Origin: Homalodisca vitripennis
Taxonomy: Eukaryota > Arthropoda > Insecta > Hemiptera > Cicadellidae
Assembly (NCBI RefSeq): GCF_021130785.1
Contig: NW_025777620.1
Location: forward strand, 1-64,000
Direction of reading: 5' to 3'
DNA: 64,000 nucleotides
The notes below the pieces were generated by a model. That model was not told the DNA's origin and made no database searches. It saw only the letters and a list, made by a program, of their open reading frames with translations. Both the position numbers and the translations under genes were made by a program. Below, piece after piece: positions 45,658 to 56,323 of the stretch (position 1 is its first letter; each line of letters starts with the position of its first letter).

Positions 45658-46337
45658 ATGTATGTAAGAGAGAACATACTATGGAAATTCAAGTGTATTG
45701 CAGAGAGAAATTCGAAGACCAATTTTTACCTAGCCTGTTTCGGTGTCTTATTGTAGGACCGTCTGGGTGTGGTAAAACGAACTTGTTATTGAATTTCATT
45801 TACAACAAAGATGGAGTTCCGTTCAAGAATCTATACGTGTTTAGCCGTTCAATAGAACAACCTGAATATGTAGATCTGCGTGAACAATACAGTAGATTAG
45901 AAAAAAACCTCAGAAGACACATTGCGTTTTTCTATTCTTCCTGTCAAGATCTCATTTATATCGATGACTGCAAACCAAACTCACTTGTAGTATTCGATGA
46001 CTGCCTCCTAGAAGAGCAAACTAAAATCAAAGACTATTTCATTAGAGGACGTCATAAAGGGATTTCTTGTGTCTACCTGAGTCAGAGCTATGGTCGGGTT
46101 GATATGCAGGTCATACGAAACAATGTTAATCTGTTGTGTCTGTTTACAATGAACAAGTACTATACAAAGAGAGTGTTCCAGGACTTTGTAGGTTCTGACA
46201 TGACTTTCAACCAATTTGAGGCTCTCTGTTTTGAGTGCTGGAAAACACCTCATGGATTCATATCTATTAATACTACAGCTAAACCACAAAAAAGGAAATA
46301 TATGTGCAATTTAAAAAGGAAACTATGTGTTGAATAA
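45658..46337 (+). CDS. Packaging ATPase, element B copy 13 (E subtype, nearly intact)
   Basis: E subtype (SLFRC, EYVDL, YIDDC, NNVNL) with an open frame of 218 codons from the second ATG (45681, MEIQVYC) to the normal TAA. A 2-bp duplication (GAGAGA) near 45671 separates it from the usual first ATG. Walker A GPSGCGKT, Walker B and the full C-terminus are all intact, so besides copy 1 this is the best candidate for an encoded protein in element B. Confidence 0.9.
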
Positions 46338-47125
46338 TACTCTCGTTGTAAAACGTACCAGTATAAACGTAATTTGACGTTCAAGCATAAACGTATTTTG
46401 ACGTTTAAGTATAAACGTAATTTGTCGCTTAAGTATAAACGTAATTTGACGTTTAAGTATAAAAATAATTTGACGATTAATTATAAACGTAATTTGACGT
46501 TTAAGTATAAACGTAATTTAACGTTCATAAACGTAATTTGACGTTCATAAACGTAATTTGACGTTCATAAACGTAATTTGACGTTCATACACGTAATTTA
46601 ATGTTCATAAACGTAAATTGACGTTTAAATATAAACGTAATTTAACGTTCATAAACGTAATTTGACGTTCATAAACGTAATTTGACGTTTAAGTATAAAC
46701 TTTATTTAACGTTCATAAACGTAATTTGACGTTCATAAACGTAATTTGATGTTTAAGTATAAACGTAATTTGACGTTTAGGTATAAACGTAATTTAACGT
46801 TCATAAACGTAATTCGACGTTCATAAACGTAATTTGATGTTCATAAACGTAATTTGACGTTTAAATATAAACGTAAATTTGACGTTTAAATATAAACGTA
46901 ATTTTGACGTTTAAAATATAAACGTAATTTGACGTTCATAAACGTAATTTGAGGTTTAAGTATAAACGTAATTTAACGTTCATAAACGTAATTTGACGTT
47001 CATAAACGTAATTTGACGTTTAAGTATAAACATAATTTAAACGTTCATAAACGTAAATTTGACGTTCAAGTCAAAAACATAATTTGACGTTCAAGTATAA
47101 ACGTAATTTGACGTTCCAGTGTAAA
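46338..47125. repeat. ACGTT minisatellite, array unit 13
   Basis: 20/24-bp units. The leader (47126-47289) has ATAACGAATAAAC. Confidence 0.87.
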
Positions 47126-47289
47126 CGTGACTTGAAAGATTTGAAGAACAACTCTGTATCTATTACTATAAGTATACAACATAACGAATAAACTAGATGC
47201 AAAAGAAGCAAGGCGACTTGAAAAAAATTAAACTGTTAAAAACTGCGAAGTGTTAAACTGTTAGCGATGCGAAAACTGTTAAATTGTAA

Positions 47290-47989
47290 ATGTATGTAAG
47301 AGAACATACTATGGAAATTCAAGTGTATTGCAGAGAGAAATTCGAAGACCAATTTTTTACCTAGCCCGTTACGGTGTCTTATTGTAGGACCGTCTAAGTG
47401 TGGTAAAACGAACTTATTATTGAATTTCATTTACAACAAAGATGGAGTTCCGTTCAAGAATCTATACGTGTTTAGTCGTTCAATAGAACAACCTGCATAT
47501 GTAGATCTGCGTGAACAATACAGTAGATTAGAAAAAAAAAACCTAAGAAGACACATGGCGTTTTTTTTATTCTTCCTGTCAAGATCTCATTTCTATCGAT
47601 GACTGCAAACCAAACTCACTTGTGGTATTCGATGACTGCCTCCTACTAAAATTCGATGAGCAAACTAAAATCAAAGACTATTTCATTAGAGGACGTCATA
47701 AAGGGATTTCTTGTGTCTACCTGAGTCAGAGCTATGGTCGGGTTGATATGCAGGTCATACGAAACAATATTAATCTGTTGTGTCTGTTTACAATGAACAA
47801 GTACTATACAAAAGAGAGTGTTTCCAGGACTTTGTAGGTTCTGACATGACTTTCAACCAATGAAAGTCATTGCTCTCTGTTTTGAGTGCTGAAAAACACC
47901 TCATGGATTCATATCTATTAATACTACAGCTAAACCACAAAAAAGGAAATATATGTGCAATTTAAAAAAGGAAACTATGTGTTGAATAA
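47290..47989 (+). pseudogene. Packaging ATPase, element B copy 14 (A' subtype)
   Basis: A' subtype with LLLKFDEQ. Walker A reads GPSKCGKT, a change shared only with copies 16 and 17. Breaks near 47356, 47540, 47565, 47811 and 47822; hairpin variant near 47862. Confidence 0.87.
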
Positions 47990-49285
47990 TACTTCGTTGT
48001 AAAACGTACCAGTATATAAACGTAATTTGACGTTCAAGCATAAACGTATTTTGACGTTTAAGTATAAACGTAATTTGTCGCTTAATTATAAACGTAATTT
48101 GACGTTTAAGTATAAAAGTAATTTGACGATTAATTTATAAACGTAATTTGACGTTTAAGTATAAACGTAATTTGACGTTCATAAACGTAATTTTGACGTT
48201 CATAAACGTAATTTGACGTTCATAAACGTAATTTAATGTTCATAAACGTAAAATTGACGTTTAAATATAAACGTAATTTAACGTTCATAAACGTAATTTG
48301 ACGTTCATAAAACGTAATTTGACGTTTAAGTATAAACGTTATTTAACGTTCATAAACGTAATTTAACGTTCATAAACGTAATTTGATGTTTAAGTATAAA
48401 CGTAATTTGACGTTTAGGTATAAACGTAATTTAACGATCATAAACGTAATTCGACGTTCATAAACGTAATTTGACGTTCATAAACGTAATTTGACGTTTA
48501 AATATAAACGTAATTTGACGTTTAAATATAAACGTAATTTGACGTTTAAATATAAACGTAATTTGACGTTTAAATATAAACGTAATTTGACGTTTAAATA
48601 TAAACGAAATTTAACGTTCATAAACGAAATTTAACGTTCATAAACGTAATTTGACGTTCATAAACGTAATTTAACGTTCATAAACGTAATTTGACGTTCA
48701 TAAACGTAATTTGACGTTTAAATATAAACGTAATTTGACGTTTAAATATAAACGTAATTTGACGTTTAAATATAAACGTAATTTGACGTTTAAATATAAA
48801 CGTAATTTGACGTTTAAATATAAAACGAAATTTAACGTTCATAAACGTAATTTGACGTTCATAAACGTAATTTGAGGTTTAAGTATAAACGTAATTTAAC
48901 GTTCATATAAACGTAATTTGACGTTCATAAACGTAATTTGACGTTAATAAACGTAATTTGACGTTTAAGTATAAACGTTATTTAACGTTCATAAACGTAA
49001 TTTGACGTTCATAAACGTAATTTGACGTTTAAATATAAACGTAATTTGACGTTTAAATATAAACGTAATTTGACGTTTAAAATATAAACGTAATTTGACG
49101 TTTAAATATAAACGTAATTTGACGTTTAAAATATAAACGTAATTTGACGTTTAAATATAAACGAAATTTAACGTTCATAAACGTAATTTGACGTTCATAA
49201 ACGTAATTTGAGGTTTAAGTATAAACGTAATTTAACGTTCATAAACGTAATTTGACGTTCATAAAACGTAATTTGACGTTCCATT
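47990..49285. repeat. ACGTT minisatellite, array unit 14 (expanded)
   Basis: About 1.3 kb. The block of TTTAAATATAAACG units plus its flank occurs three times (about 48500, 48720 and 49030), so it grew by internal segment duplication. The leader with ATGGCG is at 49286-49453. Confidence 0.87.
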
Positions 49286-49453
49286 GTAAACGTGACTTGA
49301 AAGATTTTAAGAAAAACTCTGTATCTATTACTATAAGTATACAACATGGCGAATAAACTAGATGCAAAAGAAGCAAGGCGACTTGAAAAAATTAAACTGT
49401 TAAAAACTGCGAACTGTTAAACTGTTAGCGATGCGAAAACTGTTAAATTGTAA

Positions 49454-50136
49454 ATGTATGTAAGAGAACATACTATGGAAATTCAAGTGTATTGCAGAGA
49501 GAAATTCGAAGACCAATTTTTACCTAGCCCTGTTTCGGTGTCTTATTGTAGGACCGTCTGGGTGTGGTGTAAAACGAACTTGTTATTGAATTTCATTTAC
49601 AACAAAGATGGAGTTCCGTTCAAGAATCTATACGTGTTTAGCCGTTCAATAGAACAACCTGAATATGTAGATCTGCGTGAACAATACAGTAGATTAGAAA
49701 AAAACCTCAGAAGACACATTGCGTTTTTTCTATTCTTCCTGTCAAGATCTCATTTATATCGATGACTGCAAACCAAACTCACTTGTGGTATTCGATGACT
49801 GCCTCCTAGAAGAGCAAACTAAAATCAAAGACTATTTCATTAGAGGACGTCATAAAGGGATTTCTTGTGTCTACCTGAGTCAGAGCTATGGTCGGGTTGA
49901 TATGCAGGTCATACGAAACAATGTTAATCTGTTGTGTCTGTTTACAATGAACAAGTACTATACAAAGAGAGTGTTCCAGGACTTTGTAGGTTCTGACATG
50001 ACTTTCAACCAATTTGAGGCTCTCTGTTTTGAGTGCTGGAAAACACCTCATGGATTCATATCTATTAATACTACAGCTAAACCACAAAAAAAGGAAATAT
50101 ATGTGCAATTTAAAAAGGAAACTATGTGTTGAATAA
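49454..50136 (+). pseudogene. Packaging ATPase, element B copy 15 (E subtype)
   Basis: E subtype with breaks close to Walker A on both sides (extra base near 49530, extra TG near 49568), one in the T run near 49725 and one in the A run near 50090 that alters the C-terminal end. Full-length C-terminus type. Confidence 0.87.
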
Positions 50137-50760
50137 TACTTCGTTGTAAAACGTACCAGTATAAACGTAATTTGACGTTCAAGCATAAACGTATTTTGAC
50201 GTTTAAGTATAAACGTAATTTGTCGCTTAAGTATAAACGTAATTTGACGTTTAAGTATAAAAGTAATTTGACGATTAATTATAAACGTAATTTGACGTTT
50301 AAGTATAAACGTAATTTAACGTTCATAAACGTAATTTGACGTTCATAAACGTAATTTGACGTAAACGTAATTTGACGATAAACGTAATTTGACGTTTAAG
50401 TATAAACGTTATTTAACGTTCATAAACGTAATTTGACGTTAATAAACGTAATTTGACGTTTAAATATAAACGTAATTTGACGTTTAAATATAAACGAAAT
50501 TTAACGTTCATAAACGTAATTTGACGTTCATAAACGTAATTTGACGTTTAAACGTAATTTGAGTTTAAATATAAACGTAATTTAACGATACGTAATTTGA
50601 CGTTTAAACGTAAAACGTTTAAACGTTCATAAACGTAATTTGACCATTGACGTTCATACGTAATTTGATAAACGTAATTTGACCGTTCATAAACGTAATT
50701 TGACGTTCAAGTATAAACGTAATTTGACGTTGATAAACGTAATTTGACGTTCCAGTGTAA
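50137..50760. repeat. ACGTT minisatellite, array unit 14b/15, partly scrambled
   Basis: Starts with regular units but at 50360-50690 the units are cut and rejoined out of register (for example GACGTAAACG, TTTAAACGTAAAACG and GACCATTGACG), unlike any other array. The leader (50761-50926) has ATAACGAATAAAC. Confidence 0.85.
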
Positions 50761-50926
50761 ACGTGACTTGAAAGATTTGAAGAAAAACTCTGTATCTATT
50801 ACTATAAGTATACAACATAACGAATAAACTAGATGCAAAAGAAGCAAGGCGACTTGAAAAAAATTAAACTGTTAAAAACTGCGAACTGTTAAACTGTTAG
50901 CGATGCGAAAACTGTTAAATTGTAAA

Positions 50927-51618
50927 ATGTATGTAAGAGAACATACTATGGAAATTCAAGTGTATTGCAGAGAGAAATTCGAAGACCAATTTTTACCTAG
51001 CCCGTTACGGTGTCTTATTGTAGGACCGTCTAAGTGTGGTAAAACGAACTTATTATTGAATTTCATTTACAACAAAGATGGAGTTCCGTTCAAGAATCTA
51101 TACGTGTTTAGTCGTTCAATAGAACAACCTGCATATGTAGATCTGCGTGAACAATACAGTAGATTAGAAAAAAACCTAAGAAGACACATTGCGTTTTTTT
51201 ATTCTTCCTGTCAAAATCTCATTTCTATCGATGACTGCAAACCAAACTCACTTGTGGTATTCGATGACTGCCTCCTACTAAAATTCGATGAGCAAACTAA
51301 AATCAAAGACTATTTCATTAGAGGACGTCATAAAGGGATTTCTTGTGTCTACCTGAGTCAGAGCTATGGTCGGGTTGATATGCAGGTCATACGAAACAAT
51401 ATTAATCTGTTGTGTCTGTTTACAATGAACAAGTACTATACAAAGAGAGTGTTCCAGGACTTTGTAGGTTCTGACATGACTTTCAACCAATGAAAGTCAT
51501 TGCTCTCTGTTTTGAGTGCTGAAAAACACCTCATGGATTCATATCTATTAATACTACAGCTAAACCACAAAAAAGGAAATATATGTGCAATTTAAAAAGG
51601 AAACTATGTGTTGAATAA
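50927..51618 (+). pseudogene. Packaging ATPase, element B copy 16 (A' subtype, long open frame)
   Basis: A' subtype with GPSKCGKT and LLLKFDEQ. The frame is open from the start to the hairpin-variant stop at 51491-51493 (about 188 codons), so only the C-terminal 40 or so residues are missing. Walker B is intact. Confidence 0.88.
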
Positions 51619-51824
51619 TACTTCGTTGTAAAACGTACCAGTATAAACGTAATTTGACGTTCAAGCATAAACGTATTTTGACGTTTAAGTATAAACGTAA
51701 TTTGTCGCTTAAGTATAAACGTAATTTGACGTTTAAGTATAAAAGTAATTTGACGATTAATTATAAACGTAATTTGACGTTTAAGTATAAACGTAATTTG
51801 ACGTTCATAAACGTAATTTATTTA
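51619..51824. repeat. ACGTT minisatellite, array unit 16, left part
   Basis: Regular units cut by the retrotransposon tail; the array resumes at 53338. Confidence 0.87.
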
Positions 51825-53337
51825 TTTATTTATTTATTTATTCAAACAATTTTATATGACAGCTACAGAAACATGTTCCAAAACAGCTATCTTAACTAAG
51901 TTACAATATATAGACATAAATAGTAATGTACAAGTTATAATGAAAATAATATTCTGACAGTCACGTTAAAAAATAACCAAAAGCATATTTTTATCTAAAC
52001 TTAAACTAATTCTATGAATAACTCTAAACTCAATTAGTTAAACTAAACAGGAATATCAATATAACTAATCTAAATCAAAAAGGTTGCTACATTTCATTAA
52101 AAATACACTTAACTTATCATTAAAAACATCTAGATCGGAAGCATAACAATTTAATAATCTCAATATTTTGTATAAAGGAAAGTTAAAATGTGACAGTGTT
52201 TTACACCTTGGTAAGGAAAACAAATTAAATGTTCTTACACTTCGTCCAGGTACATATAAATGAATGTTCTCTAATAAAAACCTGCTATCGATAGAACCAT
52301 TTAAAACTTTGTGTGTTAAGGATGCTAATGAAAGTTTTCTTCTCAGAGACAGTTTAGGGGCAGCAAAAATGTTTCTCAAATCGGAAGTAGGAAAATCAAA
52401 GGGACATGAACGAGAAAATCTTTTGAAATATAAATATCTTAGAAATTTATTCTGGAGAATTTCTATTTTATCACAATCAGACTTGGTTATTGAATCCCAC
52501 ACTACCGCACAGTATTCCAATTTGCTTCTGATTAAAGTTTGGTACAACCTTATTATGGCTTCTGTATCTTGGAAAGACCTAGTATTTCTTTTAACAAACC
52601 CTAACAGCTTATAAGATTCAGCTATCACGCTATATACGTGATCATTAAAAGTAAGAGTGGAATCAAAGATTATGCCCAAGTCCTTTATTGTATTGACTGA
52701 CTTTAACGGAGTACTTCCAATATGATATAAATTATTGATAGAAACATTTCTCCGAGAGTATGACATAGCAAAACATTTCTGGACATTGAGATATAATTTA
52801 TTAAATAAACACCAGGAACTAAGTTGATCAATTGAGATTTGTAACAGTTGTGTATCTAATGTTACTGTTTATTGGTTTGAATATTTTTAAATCATCAGCA
52901 AACAACAAACACTTGCAGTCAGAGAAGCAGTCTGGTAGATCATTAATAAAAATTAAGAAAAGAAGAGGCCCCAAATTTGAGCCCTGGGGCACACCCGAAG
53001 AACTGTGAAATATTGAAGATCTAGTACCAGAAATTGAGACATACTGAGGTCGATCTTTTAGATATGAAGCCATCAAACTGCAAGCCCTCATTGAGAAACC
53101 CAAATTTAATAATTTATTTAACAGAATATCATGGTTAACTTTGTCAAATGCCTTAGAAAAATCTGTATATATTACATCCAGCCTACCCCCAACATCGAGT
53201 TCAGAAGAAATATTAAAAGAAAATTCCATTAGATTAGTCGCGGAAGACCGTTTAGGAAGAAAACCATGTTGCTCAGGGCGAATTTTACTCCTAACCGCAT
53301 TGAAAATTTGTTTAAATAAAAGTAGTTCATAGACCTT
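51825..53337 (-). mobile_element. 5'-truncated non-LTR retrotransposon (Jockey/CR1-type)
   Basis: About 1.5 kb on the minus strand, ending in a (TAAA)n-type tail seen as TTTATTTATTTA at 51829. No terminal repeats. It starts inside the reverse transcriptase and interrupts the minisatellite, which continues on both sides. The target duplication is hard to define because both flanks are repeats. Confidence 0.88.
52065..53337 (-). pseudogene. Non-LTR reverse transcriptase fragment
   Basis: Truncated RT. EQHGFLPKRSSATNL, TDFSKAFDKVNHDILL, SGVPQGSNLGPLLFLIFIND and the catalytic LFADDLKIF are present, followed by the thumb/C-terminal part with LGIIFDSTLTFNDHV and LEYCAVVWD. A single frame break near 52865 splits it into two frames (52828-53229 and 52065-52766, plus upstream codons without a start). 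The 5' endonuclease and first ORF are missing. The clade call is from memory. Confidence 0.9.
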
Positions 53338-53990
53338 AATTTGACGTTAATTTGACGTTCATAAACGTAATTTGACGTTTCATAAACGTAATTTGACGTT
53401 CATAAACGTAATTTAATGTTCATAAACGTAAATTGACGTTTAAATATAAACGTAATTTAACGTTCATAAAACGTAATTTGACGTTCATAAACGTAATTTG
53501 ACGTTTAAGTATAAACGTTATTTAACGTTTATAAACGTAATTTGACGTTCATAAACGTAATTTGATGTTTAAGTATAAACGTAATTTGACGTTTAGGTAT
53601 AAACGTAATTTAACGATCATAAACGTAATTCGACGTTCATAAACGTAATTTGACGTTCATAAACGTAATTTGACGTTTAAATATAAACGTAATTTGACGT
53701 TTAAATATAAACGTAATTTGACGTTTAAATATAAACGTAATTTGACGTTTAAATATAAACGTAATTTGACGTTTAAATATAAACGAAATTTAACGTTCAT
53801 AAACGAGATTTAACGTTCATAAACGTAATTTGACGTTCATAAACGTAATTTTAGGTTTAAGTATAAACGTAATTTAACGTTCATAAACGTAATTTGACGT
53901 TCATAAACGTAATTTGACGTTCATAAAAACATAATTTGACGTTCAAGTATAAACGTAATTTGACGTTGATAAACGTAATTTGACGTTCCA
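53338..53990. repeat. ACGTT minisatellite, array unit 16, right part
   Basis: Regular units resume after the retrotransposon. The leader at 53991-54161 has ATAACGAATAAAC. Confidence 0.87.
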
Positions 53991-54161
53991 GTGTAAATGT
54001 GACTTGAAAGATTTGAAGAACAACTCTGTATCTATTACTATAAGTATACAACATAACGAATAAACTAGATGCAAAAGAAGCAAGGCGACTTGAAAAAATT
54101 TAAACTGTTAAAAACTGCGAACTGTTAAACTGTTAGCGATGCGAAAACTGTTAAATTGTAA

Positions 54162-54844
54162 ATGTATGTAAGAGAACATACTATGGAAATTCAAGTGTAT
54201 TGCAGAGAGAAATTCGAAGACCAATTTTTACCTAGCCCGTTACGGTGTCTTATTGTAGGACCGTCTAAGTGTGGTAAAACGAACTTATTATTGAATTTCA
54301 TTTACAACAAAGATGGAGTTCCGTTCAAGAATCTATACGTGTTTAGTCGTTCAATAGAACAACCTGCATATGTAGATCTGCGTGAACAATACAGTAGATT
54401 AGAAAAAAACCTAAGAAGACACATTGCGTTTTTCTATTCTTCCTGTCAAGATCTCATTTCTATCGATGACTGCAAACCAAACTCACTTGTGGTATTCGAT
54501 GACTGCCTCCTAGAAGAGCAAACTAAAATCAAAGACTATTTCATTAGAGGACGTCATAAAGGGATTTCTTGTGTCTACCTGAGTCAGAGCTATGGTCGGG
54601 TTGATATGCAGGTCATACGAAACAATATTAATCTGTTGTGTCTGTTTACAATGAACAAGTACTATACAAAGAGAGTGTTCCAGGACTTTGTAGGTTCTGA
54701 CATGACTTTCAACCAATGAAAGTCATTGCTCTCTGTTTTGAGTGCTGGAAAACACCTCATGGATTCATATCTATTAATACTACAGCTAAACCACAAAAAA
54801 GGAAATATATGTGCAATTTAAAAAAGAAACTATGTGTTGAATAA
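54162..54844 (+). pseudogene. Packaging ATPase, element B copy 17 (last array copy)
   Basis: A subtype with GPSKCGKT but the short LLEEQTK form. It is open for 185 codons to the hairpin-variant stop at 54717-54719. It combines features of copy 16 (Walker A) and copies 4/8 (LLEEQ), so it may be recombinant. Confidence 0.88.
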
Positions 54845-55300
54845 TACTTCGTTGTAAAACGTACCAGTATAAACGTAATTTGACGTTCAAGTATAAACGT
54901 AATTTGACGTTTAAGTATAAACGTAATTTGACGTTTAAGTTTAAACGTAATTTGACGTTTAAGTATAAACGTAATTTGAAGTTTAGGTATAAACGTAATT
55001 TTAAACGTTCATAAACGTAATTTGACGTTTAAATATAAACGTAATTTAACGTTCATAAACGTAATTTGACGTTTAAGTATAAACGTAATTTAACGTTCAT
55101 AAACGTAATTTGACGTTCATTAACGTAATTTGACGTTTAAATATAAACGTAATTTAACGTTCATAAACGTAATTTGACGTTCATAAACGTAATTTGAAGT
55201 TTAGGTATAAACGTAATTTAACGTTCATAAACGTAATTTGACGTTTAAGTATAAACGTAATTTGACGTTTATAAAACGTAATTTGACGTTCCAGTGTAAA
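54845..55300. repeat. ACGTT minisatellite, array unit 17 (terminal)
   Basis: 20/24-bp units with TTTGAAGTTTAGGTATAAACG variants. It lacks the leader-to-ATPase junction and instead leads into the longest GLW gene copy. Confidence 0.88.
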
Positions 55301-55355
55301 CGTGACTTGAAAGAATTGAAGAAAAACTCTGTATCTATTACTATAAGTATACAAC

Positions 55356-55945
55356 ATGGCGAATAAACTAGATGCAAAAGAAGCAAGGCGACTTGAAAAA
55401 AATTCAGAGTGTCTTGGCTGAAAAGTTCAAACGTGCTAAACAGGATGAATTAAAAAACTTCTCAAACAAAAATACTATATCATCAAATGCTAATGAGACG
55501 TCTGCCAATCGTAACATATCAATAACACATGATAGACCGCTCACTGTTTCTAAAGCTAGAAAGTTGGATGAGTTAAACCGGAAATTACAAAGTGAGTTTG
55601 CTCAGACCCATTTTAAAGAGTTAGAAGTTGTTCGTGAAAATGAGAAAAAGTACGAACCAATCACCAGAGCCATTAGGGAACAACAACATAGAGAATTGGA
55701 AACACAAAAGATACGTAGTCAAAACCGTATGAAACAGTTGGTAAGATTTCAACCTCAAGCATCAGATCGTCGAACGTTTGAGGATGTAGATTACGATGAT
55801 GAGCCAGAAGTACAACCTCAAGAGCAATCGATGAAACAGTTGATGGATTCTAAAGTAGTAACACTTGGTTCTCTAGGAGCCCGATACCTTCCAAAATCCA
55901 ACGACAAACAGTTTGGTATTTGGTACGATGAAAATCTAGAGCAGC
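55356..55945 (+). pseudogene. GLW-type virion gene of element B, C-terminally truncated
   Basis: Starts ATGGCGAATAAACTAG (MANKLDAKEARRLEK), then one extra A near 55403, then a frame of about 180 codons. It is a charged coiled-coil region (SVLAEKFKRAKQDELKNF, ARKLDELNRKLQSEFAQ, RAIREQQHRELETQ) followed by LGSLGARYLPKSNDKQFGIW, equivalent to the DDKFGLYWD region of the element A gene at 34223. The match stops at LEQP, where the terminal repeat begins, so the GLW and PLA2 modules are gone. It is the longest copy of this gene in element B and the source of the array leaders. Confidence 0.85.
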
Positions 55946-56167
55946 CGTGCCGATTGCTTGTATACTTACAGTAACAACGCGTGGTGTCTGCGCGGTGGCG
56001 GGACAGCGATGACATGCGTGGTGATTCGCGCGGCGCGGTTCTGACTACCCGTACTCACACTCTTAGTCGCTCTCTAACAATTTTCTATCCCAGATTCGGT
56101 CTCACACGGTTTTGTCCCAGAACCGGTCTCGGGTGCTTTGTCCCAGGAACGGCCAAAGTATACTACT
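55946..56167. repeat. Element B right terminal repeat, inner copy
   Basis: Inverse of 9695-9915, ending AAAGTATACTACT at 56167. It is followed at once by a second, partial copy. Confidence 0.88.
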
Positions 56168-56323
56168 GACATGCGTGGTGATTCGCGCGGCGCGGTTCTG
56201 ACTACCCGTACTCACACTCTTAGTCGCTCTCTAACAATTTTCTGTCCAAGATTCAGTCTCACACGGTTTGTCCCAGAACCGGTCTCGGGTGCTTTGTCCC
56301 AGGAACGGCTAAAGTATACTACT
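56168..56323. repeat. Element B right terminal repeat, outer partial copy
   Basis: Direct repeat of 56012-56167, starting GACATGCGTGGTGATTC and ending AAAGTATACTACT, then the AACGCC duplication. So the right end is a tandem double terminus. Confidence 0.88.

Larger units (their letters stand above)
9695..56323. mobile_element. Element B: Polinton/Maverick derivative with amplified ATPase module
   Basis: The ends are AGTAGTATACTTT at 9695 and its inverse AAAGTATACTACT at 56323, in the AGT...ACT form usual for Polintons. AACGCC stands directly outside both ends (9689-9694 and 56324-56329), a 6-bp target duplication of a satellite word. Inside are a pPolB C-terminal fragment, 17 packaging-ATPase copies each followed by an ACGTT minisatellite, and one truncated GLW-type virion gene. 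Integrase, protease and capsid genes of this family are absent, so the element is non-autonomous. Element A (24497-40220) and a non-LTR fragment are nested inside; without them B is about 29.4 kb, most of it amplified array. Confidence 0.85.
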
